Assembly (NCBI GenBank): GCA_016710275.1
Contig: JADJXS010000001.1
Span: forward strand, 992,001 to 1,056,000
Length of the DNA: 64,000 bases
From: Phycisphaerales bacterium
GTDB lineage: Bacteria > Planctomycetota > Phycisphaerae > UBA1845 > Fen-1342
Direction of reading: 5' to 3'
Within the stretch, counting starts at the first letter, position 1, and every line of letters starts with the position of its first letter. Shown in pieces: positions 36,595-46,053 of this stretch. The notes under the pieces were generated by a model. That model searched no databases, was not told the DNA's origin, and worked only from the letters and a program-made list of their open reading frames with translations. Made by a program: the position numbers and the translations under genes.

Positions 36595-38877
36595 ATGATG
36601 ATGCGCGGATGGTCTGTGGTGGCGGTGCTTTCTCTGTGCGCTCCGGGACTGGCTCAGCTTCGGCCGGTTCAGCTCAAGGGCGACGACCCGATTCAGACGG
36701 AATCGCACTGGGACGAACTGCGGAACGGGCCGCTGCCGCGCTGGCGCGAGGTGCGCCTGCCGGATGATCCGAACGAGCCGCTGCATCCCTACTCGATCTC
36801 CGCCCCGGTGTCGCCGCTGGCGGCGGCGCCCAACGGACTGATCTCATCGCCGCCGGAATACAGCCCGACGCGCGGCGTGATTTATCGCTACAGCAGCACT
36901 GCCTGGCCGACGGTCACGCGCGATTGCGTGGTGGCGTTGACGCAGCCGGGGTTCGATGAGATTGCGTACGTGGTCGTGAGCAACGTGACGCAGCAGAACA
37001 GCGCCATCAGTTCGTTCACCGCCGGCGGGGCGGACATGAGCCGGGTGCAGTTCATCATCGCGCCGCAGGATTCGATCTGGGCGCGGGATTACGGTCCGCA
37101 CTTTGTTGAGCAGAACGGGGCGCACGCGCTGGTGGACAGCCACTATTACCCCACCCGGCCGCTGGATAACTTCCTGCCGACGCAGCTCGCGGACCAGGCT
37201 TTTCTCATGCCGGCCTACGCGATGGACCTGTACTACTCGGGCGGGAATTTTCAGCCGGGGCCAAGTCGCAGCGGATTCATCACCACGCTGATCAACACCG
37301 ACAACCCCAACTTCACGCCGGCGCTGATCGCGGAGCGCTACCAGAAGTACCAGGGCATCGACACGCTGCACATCTTCCCGCGCCTGCCCAGCTCGGTGGA
37401 CGCGACCGGGCACATCGACATGTGGATGTACCTGATCGACGATGATTCCGTCTTCATCTCGCAGTTCATCGCCGGTTCGAATGCAACCGCCATCAGCGTG
37501 ACGAACAACGCCGCGACCTACATGCAGGGGCTGGGCTTCACCGTGACGCGCGGACCGGCGCTGAACGCGATTCATCCGGACTACCCCTTCGCGGCCTCGC
37601 ACTTCACTTATGCCAATGCATACCGCGTCAACAACCGCATTTTCATCCCCTCCTACGGGGCGGGCGGCGGCAGCTACCCGGCCTACGACGCGCAGGCGCT
37701 GGCGGCCTGGCAGGCGGCGGCCCCGGGGGTGCAGATCGTGCCGATCAACTGCTGGCCGATCATCTCGGCGGCCGGGGCCATTCACTGCATCGTGATGCAG
37801 GTGCCGCGCTACACCGACGAACTGCCCAGCGCCCAGTTGATCTCGCCTTCGGGCGGCGAACTGCTGGTGGCCGGGCAGACGAAGCAAATCAGGTGGGTCG
37901 CGACGGACAATGAGCAGATCGACAGCGTCGCGCTCTATTACTCGCTCAACGACGGAGCGGATTGGACGATGATCACGACGACCACCAACAGCGGCGCATT
38001 CAACTGGACCGTGCCGAACGTCTCCTCGTCGAATGTGCGGATCAAGGTGGCGGTGACCGACAACGCCGCCAACACGGTTGAGAACATCAGCGCCGACAAG
38101 CTGACGATTCGGCTCGGGCAGCGCACGACCTACACGTTCGCGACGCAGGCGGGCGTGGATCGCTTCGCGCGCGGCAGCTCGACGGCGAGTTGGGCGAACA
38201 TCAACGCCAGTCGGCTGCCGGTTGCCACGCTGCTGTCCGCGGCGAATTACACCCGGGTTTCGACGAGCAACGCCACGGGAACGGCCAGTGACACCAATCG
38301 CTACATCTCCTCCACCCCCGGCTCATCCTCCGAGTCGACCCATGTGTTCGAGTTCACGATCGCCGAGGATCCGGCCCGCATCGCGGACATCCAGGTGGAT
38401 TGGGAGGGGTTCGCCGGCGGCTGCACCAACGTCGAGTTGTATGTGTGGGATGAGACGCAGGGCGCCTGGAGCGACACCACCGGGCTTTTCGGCGAGAACC
38501 GCTCGGCCGACAATTTCGCCGGCAACCGGGACGCCGTTCTCTCGGTGAACATCCGCGAGGACTTCGAGCGCTACCTGACCGCGGACGGCCGGCTGACGGT
38601 GCTGGCCTATGCCGATCGGCCGGCGGTCGCCAGTTACCACGACTACGTCGCGGTGACGGTCAGCGTCGTGACGCAGCCGGGCGACCTGAACTGCGACGGG
38701 GTTGTGAACAACTTCGACATCGACGCGTTCGTGCTCGCGCTGCTGGACCCGGCCGGCTACGCACTCGCGTACCCCGGTTGCAACCCGGCTGCGGGCGACC
38801 TCAACGCCGACGGGCTGCTCAACAACTTCGACATCGACCCGTTTGTTCATTGCATCCTGACGGGTGAGTGCAACTAA
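36595..38877 (+). CDS. Secreted peptidyl-arginine-deiminase-like protein with dockerin tail
   Basis: About 760 aa. The signal peptide is MMMRGWSVVAVLSLCAPGLA. The catalytic region shows the guanidino-group-modifying enzyme residues: the acidic centre in DSIWARDYGPHF, the H-x-D pair in TGHIDMWMYLID and the nucleophilic Cys in AIHCIVMQV. This is the layout of agmatine deiminase and of the porphyromonad PPAD, which converts peptidyl-arginine to citrulline. A beta domain follows (SPSGGELLVAGQTKQIRW) and then two dockerin-like repeats near the C-terminus ([19 protein letters not shown] and [18 protein letters not shown]). The triple ATG at 36595 follows GGAGG. Whether the substrate is protein arginine or a small guanidine is open. 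Confidence 0.83.
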   Translation: MMMRGWSVVAVLSLCAPGLAQLRPVQLKGDDPIQTESHWDELRNGPLPRWREVRLPDDPNEPLHPYSISAPVSPLAAAPNGLISSPPEYSPTRGVIYRYSSTAWPTVTRDCVVALTQPGFDEIAYVVVSNVTQQNSAISSFTAGGADMSRVQFIIAPQDSIWARDYGPHFVEQNGAHALVDSHYYPTRPLDNFLPTQLADQAFLMPAYAMDLYYSGGNFQPGPSRSGFITTLINTDNPNFTPALIAERYQKYQGIDTLHIFPRLPSSVDATGHIDMWMYLIDDDSVFISQFIAGSNATAISVTNNAATYMQGLGFTVTRGPALNAIHPDYPFAASHFTYANAYRVNNRIFIPSYGAGGGSYPAYDAQALAAWQAAAPGVQIVPINCWPIISAAGAIHCIVMQVPRYTDELPSAQLISPSGGELLVAGQTKQIRWVATDNEQIDSVALYYSLNDGADWTMITTTTNSGAFNWTVPNVSSSNVRIKVAVTDNAANTVENISADKLTIRLGQRTTYTFATQAGVDRFARGSSTASWANINASRLPVATLLSAANYTRVSTSNATGTASDTNRYISSTPGSSSESTHVFEFTIAEDPARIADIQVDWEGFAGGCTNVELYVWDETQGAWSDTTGLFGENRSADNFAGNRDAVLSVNIREDFERYLTADGRLTVLAYADRPAVASYHDYVAVTVSVVTQPGDLNCDGVVNNFDIDAFVLALLDPAGYALAYPGCNPAAGDLNADGLLNNFDIDPFVHCILTGECN

Positions 38878-38913
38878 AGCCGCGTCAGTCGGCGACCCGT
38901 GGAAAGGACTCCG

Positions 38914-41019
38914 ATGGGCGACAGCGCGGACGCCGCCGGCCTGCACCTGCCCAGGCGCGTCTGCGCGGACCCGGTCGCGGCGCTGCAGCGCGAGTGGCTG
39001 CTCACCAATGGGCTGGGCGGCTTCGCGTTCGGCACCGTCGCCGGCGGGCTGACGCGCCGCTATCACGGGTGGCTGATTGCGGCGCTGGATCCGCCGCTGG
39101 GCCGCACGCTGCTGGCCGCCAAGCTCGACGAATCCGTCGTCACCCGCCAAGGCCCGATCCCGCTGTACACCAACGTCTGGGCGACCGGCGTGGAGGAGCC
39201 GGCCGGCTGCCGCCGGCTGACGCGCTTCGACCTGGCCGGTGCGGCCGCGGTGTGGCAATTCGCCGTCGAGGGGCGGACGCTGACCCGCCGGATCTGGATG
39301 GAGCCGGGGGCCAACATCACCTATGCACAGTACGCGCTTGCGCCGAGCGATGCGCCGCTCACGCTCGCGGTGCGCCTGCTGGCGAACTTTCGCGACTATC
39401 ACGCGCTGACGCCCGACGACCAGCGGCGCTTCGACGTGCGCCTGCAGAATGACGTGCTGCACGTCGCGGCACAACACGCGCCCGCGGCTTTGCAGGTGCG
39501 CTGCGCACCGGGGAGCGCCGCTTCCGCCGCGCAGCGCGCCGCGTGGACCCTCGAGCAGAACTGGTATCGCGATTTCCATCTGGCCGTCGAACAGGCCGTC
39601 GGCTACGACCACCGGGACGCCCACTGCTGCGTGGCGACGGCGACGGTGAGCGTCAGCGCCGCTGCGCCGGTGACATTCGCCCTCGCCGCGGTGCGATCAT
39701 CGCCGGATTCAGAAACCGGTCCTGGCGGCGGCCGAAGTGACGCGGCGCTCACTTCGCCCGAAGCGCTTTCGGCGGAGCGCATCAGTGCTGCGGCCGGTCG
39801 GGCGGCTGCCCATGTTCGGCAACTGCTGGATCGCTGGCGGAGTCTGCCGGATCATTGCGCGCTCGATGCGCCGGAAGCGCTGGAGCGGCTGGTGCTGGCG
39901 GCGGACCAGTTCGTCGTGGCCCGGGCGACGCCGGACAATCCGCAGGGGCGGACGATCATCGCCGGCTATCCGTGGTTCACGGACTGGGGCCGCGACACGA
40001 TGATTTCGCTGCCGGGCCTGCTGTTGTGCACGGGGCGGATGGACGAAGCCCGGCGGGCGCTGCTGACGTGGGCGCGGCACGTGGACCGCGGCATGATCCC
40101 GAACCGCTTCCCCGACGCCGGCGCGACGCCCGATTTCAACACCGTCGACGGGACGCTGTGGTACCTCTGGGCGATCGACCAGTACTGGCGATTCACCCGC
40201 GATCGCGCGACGCTGGCCCAGCTGTACCCCGTCGCGTGCGACATCATCGACTGGCACATCCGCGGCACGCGCTACGGGATCCGCGTCGCCGCGGACGGTC
40301 TGCTGCAGGCCGGTGAGCCGGGCGTGCAACTGACGTGGATGGACGCCAAGGTGGACGGGCGCGTCATCACGCCGCGGATCGGTAAGCCGGTCGAGATCAA
40401 CGCGCTGTGGCATGATGCGCTGCGCAACCTGGCGCTGCACGCTCGCGAACTGGGGGAGCCTGCAGCGGCGGAGCGGCTGACGGGGCAGGCGGAGGCCGCG
40501 CAGCGCTCGTTTGCGCGCTTCTGGGACGACGAGCGCGGCTGGTGCCGTGACGTGGTGGACGGCCCGGAGGGGGATGATCCGCGGATGCAGGCCAACCAGG
40601 TGTTTGCCGTGTCGCTGGAGCACTCGCCGCTGGAGCCGGAACAGCGCCGCCGCGTGGTCGATGGGCTGGGTCGGCGGCTGCTGACGGCCGTCGGCCTGCG
40701 AACGCTTGATCCCGCCGAGCCGCGCTATCATCCGCGTTACGAGGGGCGGCTGGTGCAGCGCGACGAGGCCTATCACCAGGGCACGGCCTGGGGCTGGCTG
40801 CTGGGGCCGTTCGTCGTCGCCCATCATCGTGTGCACGGGGATCGCGACGCGGCGCGGCGGCTGCTCGAGCCGATGCTCGGGCAGTTGCTTGCTCATGGCG
40901 TGGGATCGCTGTCCGAAATCTTCGACGGCGACCCGCCGCATACGCCGCGCGGCTGCGTGGCGCAGGCGTGGAGCGTGGCCGAGACACTGCGCGCCTGGCA
41001 CGTCACGCAGCGCCGCTGA
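38914..41019 (+). CDS. Glycogen debranching enzyme-like amylo-alpha-1,6-glucosidase
   Basis: 701 aa. The N-terminal GDE_N-type beta domain starts EWLLTNGLGGFAFGTVAGG with RRYHGWLIAAL. The C-terminal (alpha/alpha)6 barrel of family GH133/GDE_C contains IIAGYPWFTDWGRDTMISLP, FNTVDGTLWYLWAIDQYW and INALWHDALRNLALHA. It would hydrolyse alpha-1,6 branches in glycogen. ATG 38914 follows AAGGA. It is a stand-alone gene after the deiminase-like protein; no glg genes are adjacent. Confidence 0.93.
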   Translation: MGDSADAAGLHLPRRVCADPVAALQREWLLTNGLGGFAFGTVAGGLTRRYHGWLIAALDPPLGRTLLAAKLDESVVTRQGPIPLYTNVWATGVEEPAGCRRLTRFDLAGAAAVWQFAVEGRTLTRRIWMEPGANITYAQYALAPSDAPLTLAVRLLANFRDYHALTPDDQRRFDVRLQNDVLHVAAQHAPAALQVRCAPGSAASAAQRAAWTLEQNWYRDFHLAVEQAVGYDHRDAHCCVATATVSVSAAAPVTFALAAVRSSPDSETGPGGGRSDAALTSPEALSAERISAAAGRAAAHVRQLLDRWRSLPDHCALDAPEALERLVLAADQFVVARATPDNPQGRTIIAGYPWFTDWGRDTMISLPGLLLCTGRMDEARRALLTWARHVDRGMIPNRFPDAGATPDFNTVDGTLWYLWAIDQYWRFTRDRATLAQLYPVACDIIDWHIRGTRYGIRVAADGLLQAGEPGVQLTWMDAKVDGRVITPRIGKPVEINALWHDALRNLALHARELGEPAAAERLTGQAEAAQRSFARFWDDERGWCRDVVDGPEGDDPRMQANQVFAVSLEHSPLEPEQRRRVVDGLGRRLLTAVGLRTLDPAEPRYHPRYEGRLVQRDEAYHQGTAWGWLLGPFVVAHHRVHGDRDAARRLLEPMLGQLLAHGVGSLSEIFDGDPPHTPRGCVAQAWSVAETLRAWHVTQRR

Positions 41020-41054
41020 GCGGCTTTACTCACGGACCGGGTTCTGAGATCGCG

Positions 41055-41645
41055 TTATCCGCCGGCATCCGCGGCAGGCAATGATGCAGCTTGCCCGGCG
41101 GCATCGCTGATGACGCGCTCCAACTCCGCGGCTTCGCGCAGCGCATCCCGCAGATTCTGATGCTTGGGAAGATCCTCGAAGTCGTAAGCCCGCAACTCCT
41201 GCATCGTCCGCTCGACCGTCCATCCCTGCCGCCGGATGCGGTGCAATCCGACGGCCAGCCCCGTCCGGTTCGAGCCGGCGGCGCAGTGCACCAGCGTCGG
41301 TCCGTCGCCCGCGGTCTCCAGCGCTTCGAGGATTCGCACGCGGTCGGCCGGCGTGCTGGATCCGTCGCCGCGCAGCGGGATGTTGACCCAGCGCAGCCCC
41401 AGTTGCTCGGCGGCCCGGCGCTCGCGCTGCGACACCGGCGCGGATGGGTCCAGCAGCGAGATGATCGTGCGGACGCCGTGCTCGCGTGCCAGGTGAGCAA
41501 GCTGGCGGGGCGACACTTCACCGCTGCGATAGAGCGCACCTGCCTCCACCACGCCGAAGCGCTTCGGCAGGTCAGGACGCGAGTCCCACGTCGCGGCCAG
41601 CGCCAGCGCGGAAACAACCGCGAGCAGTGTGGTGGGTCGGTGCAT
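41055..41645 (-). CDS. Secreted cysteine-based (dual-specificity-like) phosphatase
   Basis: 196 aa. The N-terminus is a signal peptide (MHRPTTLLAVVSALALAATW). The active site is HCAAGSNRTGLAVGL, the HC-x5-R loop of protein tyrosine and dual-specificity phosphatases, with the upstream acidic residues in WVNIPLRGDGSSTP as possible general acid. Related planctomycete proteins resemble tyrosine phosphatase family/DSP enzymes with unknown substrates. It is 27 bp downstream of the next gene on the same strand and likely cotranscribed. ATG 41645 is used; an in-frame ATG at 41663 is also possible. Confidence 0.82.
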   Translation of the reverse strand: MHRPTTLLAVVSALALAATWDSRPDLPKRFGVVEAGALYRSGEVSPRQLAHLAREHGVRTIISLLDPSAPVSQRERRAAEQLGLRWVNIPLRGDGSSTPADRVRILEALETAGDGPTLVHCAAGSNRTGLAVGLHRIRRQGWTVERTMQELRAYDFEDLPKHQNLRDALREAAELERVISDAAGQAASLPAADAGG

Positions 41646-41671
41646 GGAATCTCTGTTTGCCATTCCGGCCG

Positions 41672-42925
41672 CTACGGGCGCTCCGCGCGCCCGCCGCCGC
41701 CGGTCGCTCCGCTCGTATCGGACGCCTCCTTCGGCGGCGTGTCGGCCGGCTCGACGGTCCGCTCTTCGCCGCTCTCGGCTTTGGTGGGCCTGCCATCCGC
41801 CTCCGCGTCGCGCCGCATCGAGCCGCGCCGGCCGCGCCCGTCGTCCTTCCGTGATTCCGCGAGCGCCGCTTCCTGCTTCTGCTTGAGCGTGGGAATCTTG
41901 TCCAGCCCCGACTTGAAGGTCTCGAAACGGCGCACCAGCGGGCGTTTGACTCGATCGAGTTCGGTCCGCGCGGTCTGCTTTTCTTCGTCGGACTTGGCCT
42001 CGGCGAGCTTCTTCTCCCCGCGCGTCAGGTCGGCGGCGATTCTCGCGGCGAATGTGTCGCGCTCCTCCAGCGCATTGCGCAGGCGGCTGCGGGCCAGGTC
42101 CTGTTGCTCGGTGTCGAGCTTGTAGCGCCGGATGAAATCCTCGGTGTACTTGACCCACTCGTCCGATGCGGCCAGGGACGCCGTCTTGCGCGGAGCGCGC
42201 TCCGCGTCGTTGCGGCGGGGCGGCTTGCCCGGCGCATCAGGCCCCTCGGGGTCGAGCGTGGTGCCGCCCATCGCGGCGATCTTCGCGTCGCGTGCCTCGC
42301 GCATGGCGGTGACGCGCTTGCGGTCCTCCTCGCGCATGATGCGGCGCTGCTCGGGCGTGCCGATCCACTCGCGCTCGGGGTCGTAGCCGCCGTCGGCCCA
42401 GGAACCGAGCTTGCTCGACACCATTCCAATGCCGGTCTGGAACGCGGCGAATTCGCCCTCGAGCATCACCCGCTGATCGTCCGTCATGAAGGAGGACATG
42501 TCGTTGGTCACGTCGCCGACCAGCTCGCTGAAGCTGCCCACCAGCGGCGCGACGCGCTGCGCCCAGGCGGCCACCACTTCAGGCGTCGGCGCCTCGGAGT
42601 CCAACAGCGCCTCGAAATAGGCGTTCATCAGTGACTGGATTTCGCCGCGGTTCTTCTGCATCCACTGCGGGAAACGGTCAAACGCCTCGCGCGCCCGCAT
42701 CATCTGCTCGTCGTCCAGTTCGTAGTGGTCCGACACCTGTTCGACGATGCGATCCAGCATCCGGGTGACCATCTTCTCCGTCGGCCAGAATCCCTCCATC
42801 GGGATCGCCGTCTCTTCGGAGCGCTTCTCCTCCGCCGGCGCGTCCTGTGCCAGCGCCCCCGACGACCATCCGCCCAGCAGCGCGGCCAAAATCCCGCACA
42901 GCATCCAGCGAGGCGCGATTCCCAT
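41672..42925 (-). CDS. Secreted helical protein, function unknown
   Basis: 417 aa. The signal peptide is MGIAPRWMLCGILAALLGGWSSGALAQ. The mature protein is highly charged and helical, with EEDRKRVTAMREARDAKIAA and repeated Glu/Lys/Arg stretches that could form coiled coils. A Lys/Glu/Pro/Gly-rich, disordered tail ends in SGATGGGGRAERP. No catalytic motif was recognised. ATG 42925 follows AAGGAG by 8 nt; the ORF upstream to 43021 shows no signal peptide. It precedes the phosphatase gene on the same strand and is divergent from the B12 riboswitch locus. Confidence 0.75.
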   Translation of the reverse strand: MGIAPRWMLCGILAALLGGWSSGALAQDAPAEEKRSEETAIPMEGFWPTEKMVTRMLDRIVEQVSDHYELDDEQMMRAREAFDRFPQWMQKNRGEIQSLMNAYFEALLDSEAPTPEVVAAWAQRVAPLVGSFSELVGDVTNDMSSFMTDDQRVMLEGEFAAFQTGIGMVSSKLGSWADGGYDPEREWIGTPEQRRIMREEDRKRVTAMREARDAKIAAMGGTTLDPEGPDAPGKPPRRNDAERAPRKTASLAASDEWVKYTEDFIRRYKLDTEQQDLARSRLRNALEERDTFAARIAADLTRGEKKLAEAKSDEEKQTARTELDRVKRPLVRRFETFKSGLDKIPTLKQKQEAALAESRKDDGRGRRGSMRRDAEADGRPTKAESGEERTVEPADTPPKEASDTSGATGGGGRAERP

Positions 42926-43075
42926 ACGCTCTGCTCCTTCGAGGTGCACGGACGCCGCCCGGCGCGCGGAGCCTCCCGCGTCCCAAGCTTGCGCCCAACC
43001 CCGTATCTTACCCGCACCCATTGCAAATCAGCACATTTCAGCGCGTTCTGACAATCCCTGACACATGCCCGCGGC

Positions 43076-43103
43076 TTGACAAACCCGCCGCCGACCTTAT
43101 TGT
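43076..43103 (+). promoter_or_regulatory. Strong sigma-70-like promoter for the cobalamin-riboswitch operon
   Basis: A consensus TTGACA at 43076-43081, a 16-nt spacer and TATTGT at 43098-43103. The predicted start lies near 43110, just where the conserved riboswitch sequence begins, so promoter and aptamer support each other. Confidence 0.75.
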
Positions 43104-43109
43104 GCCCCC

Positions 43110-43318
43110 CAACGGTTGCTGGTGTCCCGCCGCTTGTGGTTGCGGGAAGAATAGGGAATCCGGTGAGATACCGGAACGGCCCCGCCGCTGTAACCGGGAA
43201 CGAACGCTGCACAAAGTCATTGGCCGCCCTGCGGCCGAGAAGGCGCAGCCAGTAGGCGTCGAAACACCCGTCCGCGGGTTTTTCGACAGGCCCGGAAGTC
43301 AGAAGACCTGCCAGCGAA
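43110..43318 (+). promoter_or_regulatory. Cobalamin (B12) riboswitch aptamer
   Basis: Conserved blocks are in order: GGTTGCTGGTG at 43114-43124, GGGAAGAATAGGGAA at 43144-43158, CCGGTGAGATACCGG with its hairpin, then CCCCGCCGCTGTAACCGGGA at 43180-43199 and the B12-box block GAAGTCAGAAGACCTGCC at about 43295-43312. This matches the adenosylcobalamin-class riboswitch in sequence and spacing. It is followed by a long leader of about 230 nt to the ATG at 43552. In known cases ligand binding closes the expression platform, which I cannot assign here by eye. Regulated genes would be those at 43552-46877. Confidence 0.95.
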
Positions 43319-43551
43319 ACCGATCACCGCAGGCGCCTTCGCGGGAGAGGGCTGTCGGCATGTCGCGCGCGATTGTTCCACTCTGATGCGAACGCTCTGA
43401 TTTCGGCGCCTGGTTGCGCGCGGTGATGGCCGCTGCGCCGCCAATGGCTCTGAATCTCCGCGCCCGACGCCCGCCGCCGTCTTCCCTGATCGCCCTGCCA
43501 GATTGCCGCGCGTTGCCCGGCGCAGCGTGCGGCGGCAGGAGGGTTGAGGAA

Positions 43552-44400
43552 ATGTGTGCGATGCGATTCTCTCTTTCGGGCGGTTCCGCATGTGCGGGGC
43601 GGATGGCGGCGTTGCTGCTGACCAGTTGCGTCACGGGAGCGGCGTTGGCGCAGGATCCCTGGGCGGACCAGGTGATCAGCTATGCAAGCGGGTCGAATTT
43701 TGAGGTGAACAACGACAACTCCGCCACGGTGCTCGGAGCGCCGGAGCGCATCACCGGCGAGACGCTCTTCGATCCGTGGGACTGGCCGGCGACGGTGACG
43801 CCCTTCAGTACGCCCTACCAGCGCGATGAAATCGTCAGCGTCGGCGCAGGCGGGCACCTGGTGGTGCGGTTTGACGAGCCGATCCGCAACGACGCGGCGA
43901 ATCCCTGGGGGCTGGACCTGATCCTGTTCGGCAACGGCTTCTTCGCCGACACCGCGCCGAACTTCGACGGAACGGTGGCCGGCCTTTTCGGCGAGGGGCC
44001 GTTCGACGTGTCCGTGAGTTTTGACGGCGTGGAGTTCTTCACGATCGCAACAGGACTGAACGACGGGCTGTTTCCAATGCTGGCCTATCGCGACGTGAGC
44101 GGGCCGTACACCTCGACGCCGGGGTTGATTCCGACTGACTTCCGCAAGCCGATGAATCCGTCGCTGACGATGGCGGACTTCATGGGGCTGAGCTTCGCCC
44201 AGGTGCTGGCGCTGTACGGCGAGTCCGGCGGCGGAATCGCACTGGACATTGCCGCAAGCGGGCTGGCCGAGGCGCACTATGTGCGGATCGATGTGCCCGA
44301 GGATTCGTCGAGCGTCGAGTTTGCAGCCATGGCGGCGGTGCCCGAGCCGGGCGCGCTGCTGCTGTTGACGATGTTGTTGCCGGCTCTCCGGAGGCGCTGA
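43552..44400 (+). CDS. PEP-CTERM-anchored cell-surface protein under a B12 riboswitch
   Basis: 282 aa. The signal peptide is in MRFSLSGGSACAGRMAALLL and ends at GAALA-QDPW. The mature domain has the layout ADQVISYASGSNFEV, ATVLGAPERITGETLF, DEIVSVGAGGHLVVRFDEPI and LDLILFGNGFFADTAPNF, resembling a family of unnamed bacterial cell-surface proteins often found behind cobalamin riboswitches. The C-terminus AVPEPGALLLLTMLLPALRRR is a PEP-CTERM sorting signal: VPEP, a hydrophobic helix and a basic end. The gene lies directly after the B12 aptamer. I infer corrinoid capture or binding, but no binding residue can be shown. ATG 43561 is an alternative start. Confidence 0.82.
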   Translation: MCAMRFSLSGGSACAGRMAALLLTSCVTGAALAQDPWADQVISYASGSNFEVNNDNSATVLGAPERITGETLFDPWDWPATVTPFSTPYQRDEIVSVGAGGHLVVRFDEPIRNDAANPWGLDLILFGNGFFADTAPNFDGTVAGLFGEGPFDVSVSFDGVEFFTIATGLNDGLFPMLAYRDVSGPYTSTPGLIPTDFRKPMNPSLTMADFMGLSFAQVLALYGESGGGIALDIAASGLAEAHYVRIDVPEDSSSVEFAAMAAVPEPGALLLLTMLLPALRRR

Positions 44401-44499
44401 GGTTGACCAGGTTCCGCCCCCCGCTGCACGCGGGCGGGGGGCGGGTCGGGTCGGCTGAGGGTCGGTACAGCGCGCGGGCGGATTCAGGAAGAGCGGCAA

Positions 44500-46053
44500 A
44501 TGAAACAGATGAACGCGATGACGCGCTCCTGGCCGAGGCTGCCGGTATGGGCGGTGCTGGCCGTTGTCTGCGGAGGAGCGCTCGCCCCCGCCGGGGCCCT
44601 CGCGGACGCGGCCACCGCCGACGTGTGGACGCACGTCACGGGAGATGCGGCCCGCAGCGGGACGTCGGCGACGGCGCTGCGCTCGCTGATCGGAATTCGG
44701 TGGAGTGCGGCCCTGACGGCCGAGGAGGAGCCGGTGGCGCTGGCCGCGCCGGTGGTCGGACCGGAGACGGTGCTGGTGAATCTGCGCGTCTTCGAGGACG
44801 GGCTGCACGTCGCGAATCGGCTGGCGGCGCTGCGGCGCGAGGACGGCGGCCGGGCGTGGAGCGCCGAACTGGACGCGGATGTGCTGGACAGCTGGTCGAG
44901 CGCAGCCATCGACCTGCGCAACGGCGTCGTGATGATCGGAACAGGTTCGGCGCTGCAGGCGTTTCACCTGGCCGACGGATCGGCGGCATGGCGCAGGCCG
45001 CTGGTTCGCAGCGTGGTGAATGCCTCGCCGGCGGTCAGCGATGATCTGCATGAGGTGGGGGTGCCGGCCAATCGCGTCTTCATCACGGACTTCGGCTTTG
45101 GCGTCGCGGCGCTCTACGCCGTCAACGTCGATCCGTTTCACCCGCTGCACAACCCCTATGAGCCGGGCGAGATTGCGTGGAGCGCCACGCTGCCGGGCGG
45201 CAGCGGAAACTCGCCGGCGTACGCCGACGGCCGAGTCTTCGTCGCAACCCGCGGCGGAGATGTGCGGGCCTACGACGCGCGCAGCGGCGGAGCGCCGCTG
45301 TGGGTGCGTCCGGCGCTGCACGGCTTCTTCGGCGGGGCGGCCGTCCGTGGCGGCGCGGTCTACGCGGCAACCTACAATTTCAGCGGCGGGGAAAACAACA
45401 GCCGGCTCTACAAGGTCGCGCGGGAGAGCGGTGTGCTGCTGTGGAGTATCGCCTGCGAGCGGACCGACTCCATCCCGCTGATCGCCGATGGGCGGGTCTT
45501 TCTCGCCGGCGGGATCAGCGGCTTCGGATCGCGCGAGAAGGTGCAGTGCTTCAGTGATTTAGGCACTTCGGCAGCGCTGGCGTGGGAGACGGCCGGCCCG
45601 CCGGCAACGGCGCTGGGCGGCTGGCGGTTGCAGCCGGCGCTGGCCGGCGGGCTGCTGATGGCGGGATCGCCGCCTGTGACGCCAGGTCTCGATGCATATA
45701 CGGCGCTGGCGCTGCTGCGCACCGACCGCGGCCCTTCCGATCCGGGTTTCATCGCGCAGTCACTCAGCGGATCCGGGGCAAGTCCGGCGATTGTTCGCGA
45801 CGCGCTGTTCTCGATCGGCACGGAGGGGATCATCGCCTACGACCTGCAACAGGCCGGCGATCTGAACTGCGACGGGTTGGTCAACAATTTCGACATTGAT
45901 GCGTTCGTGCTGGCGATCATCGACCCCTCCGCCCACGCCGGCGCGTATCCCGGTTGCAGCATCCTGGGTGCGGACCTCGACGGCGACGGCACCGTCAACA
46001 ACTTCGACATCGACCCGTTTGTGCAGCGGCTGCTGGGCGGAGCTGCGCCATGA
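44500..46053 (+). CDS. Secreted PQQ-like beta-propeller protein with dockerin tail
   Basis: 517 aa. A signal peptide ([18 protein letters not shown]) precedes about seven beta-propeller blades of the BamB/PQQ type, for example [38 protein letters not shown] and [20 protein letters not shown]. The C-terminus carries two dockerin-like loops ([19 protein letters not shown] and [18 protein letters not shown]). It begins 99 bp after the PEP-CTERM gene with AGGAAG before the ATG, so it belongs to the B12-controlled transcript. A propeller fold matches BtuG, which captures B12 on Bacteroidetes surfaces, but there is no evident sequence similarity. The function is inferred from the riboswitch. Confidence 0.82.
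   Translation: MKQMNAMTRSWPRLPVWAVLAVVCGGALAPAGALADAATADVWTHVTGDAARSGTSATALRSLIGIRWSAALTAEEEPVALAAPVVGPETVLVNLRVFEDGLHVANRLAALRREDGGRAWSAELDADVLDSWSSAAIDLRNGVVMIGTGSALQAFHLADGSAAWRRPLVRSVVNASPAVSDDLHEVGVPANRVFITDFGFGVAALYAVNVDPFHPLHNPYEPGEIAWSATLPGGSGNSPAYADGRVFVATRGGDVRAYDARSGGAPLWVRPALHGFFGGAAVRGGAVYAATYNFSGGENNSRLYKVARESGVLLWSIACERTDSIPLIADGRVFLAGGISGFGSREKVQCFSDLGTSAALAWETAGPPATALGGWRLQPALAGGLLMAGSPPVTPGLDAYTALALLRTDRGPSDPGFIAQSLSGSGASPAIVRDALFSIGTEGIIAYDLQQAGDLNCDGLVNNFDIDAFVLAIIDPSAHAGAYPGCSILGADLDGDGTVNNFDIDPFVQRLLGGAAP

Noticed and set aside
42926..43021. N-terminal extension of the secreted helical protein to 43021
   Set aside because: The upstream part lacks a ribosome binding site and would bury the signal peptide; AAGGAG precedes the ATG at 42925.
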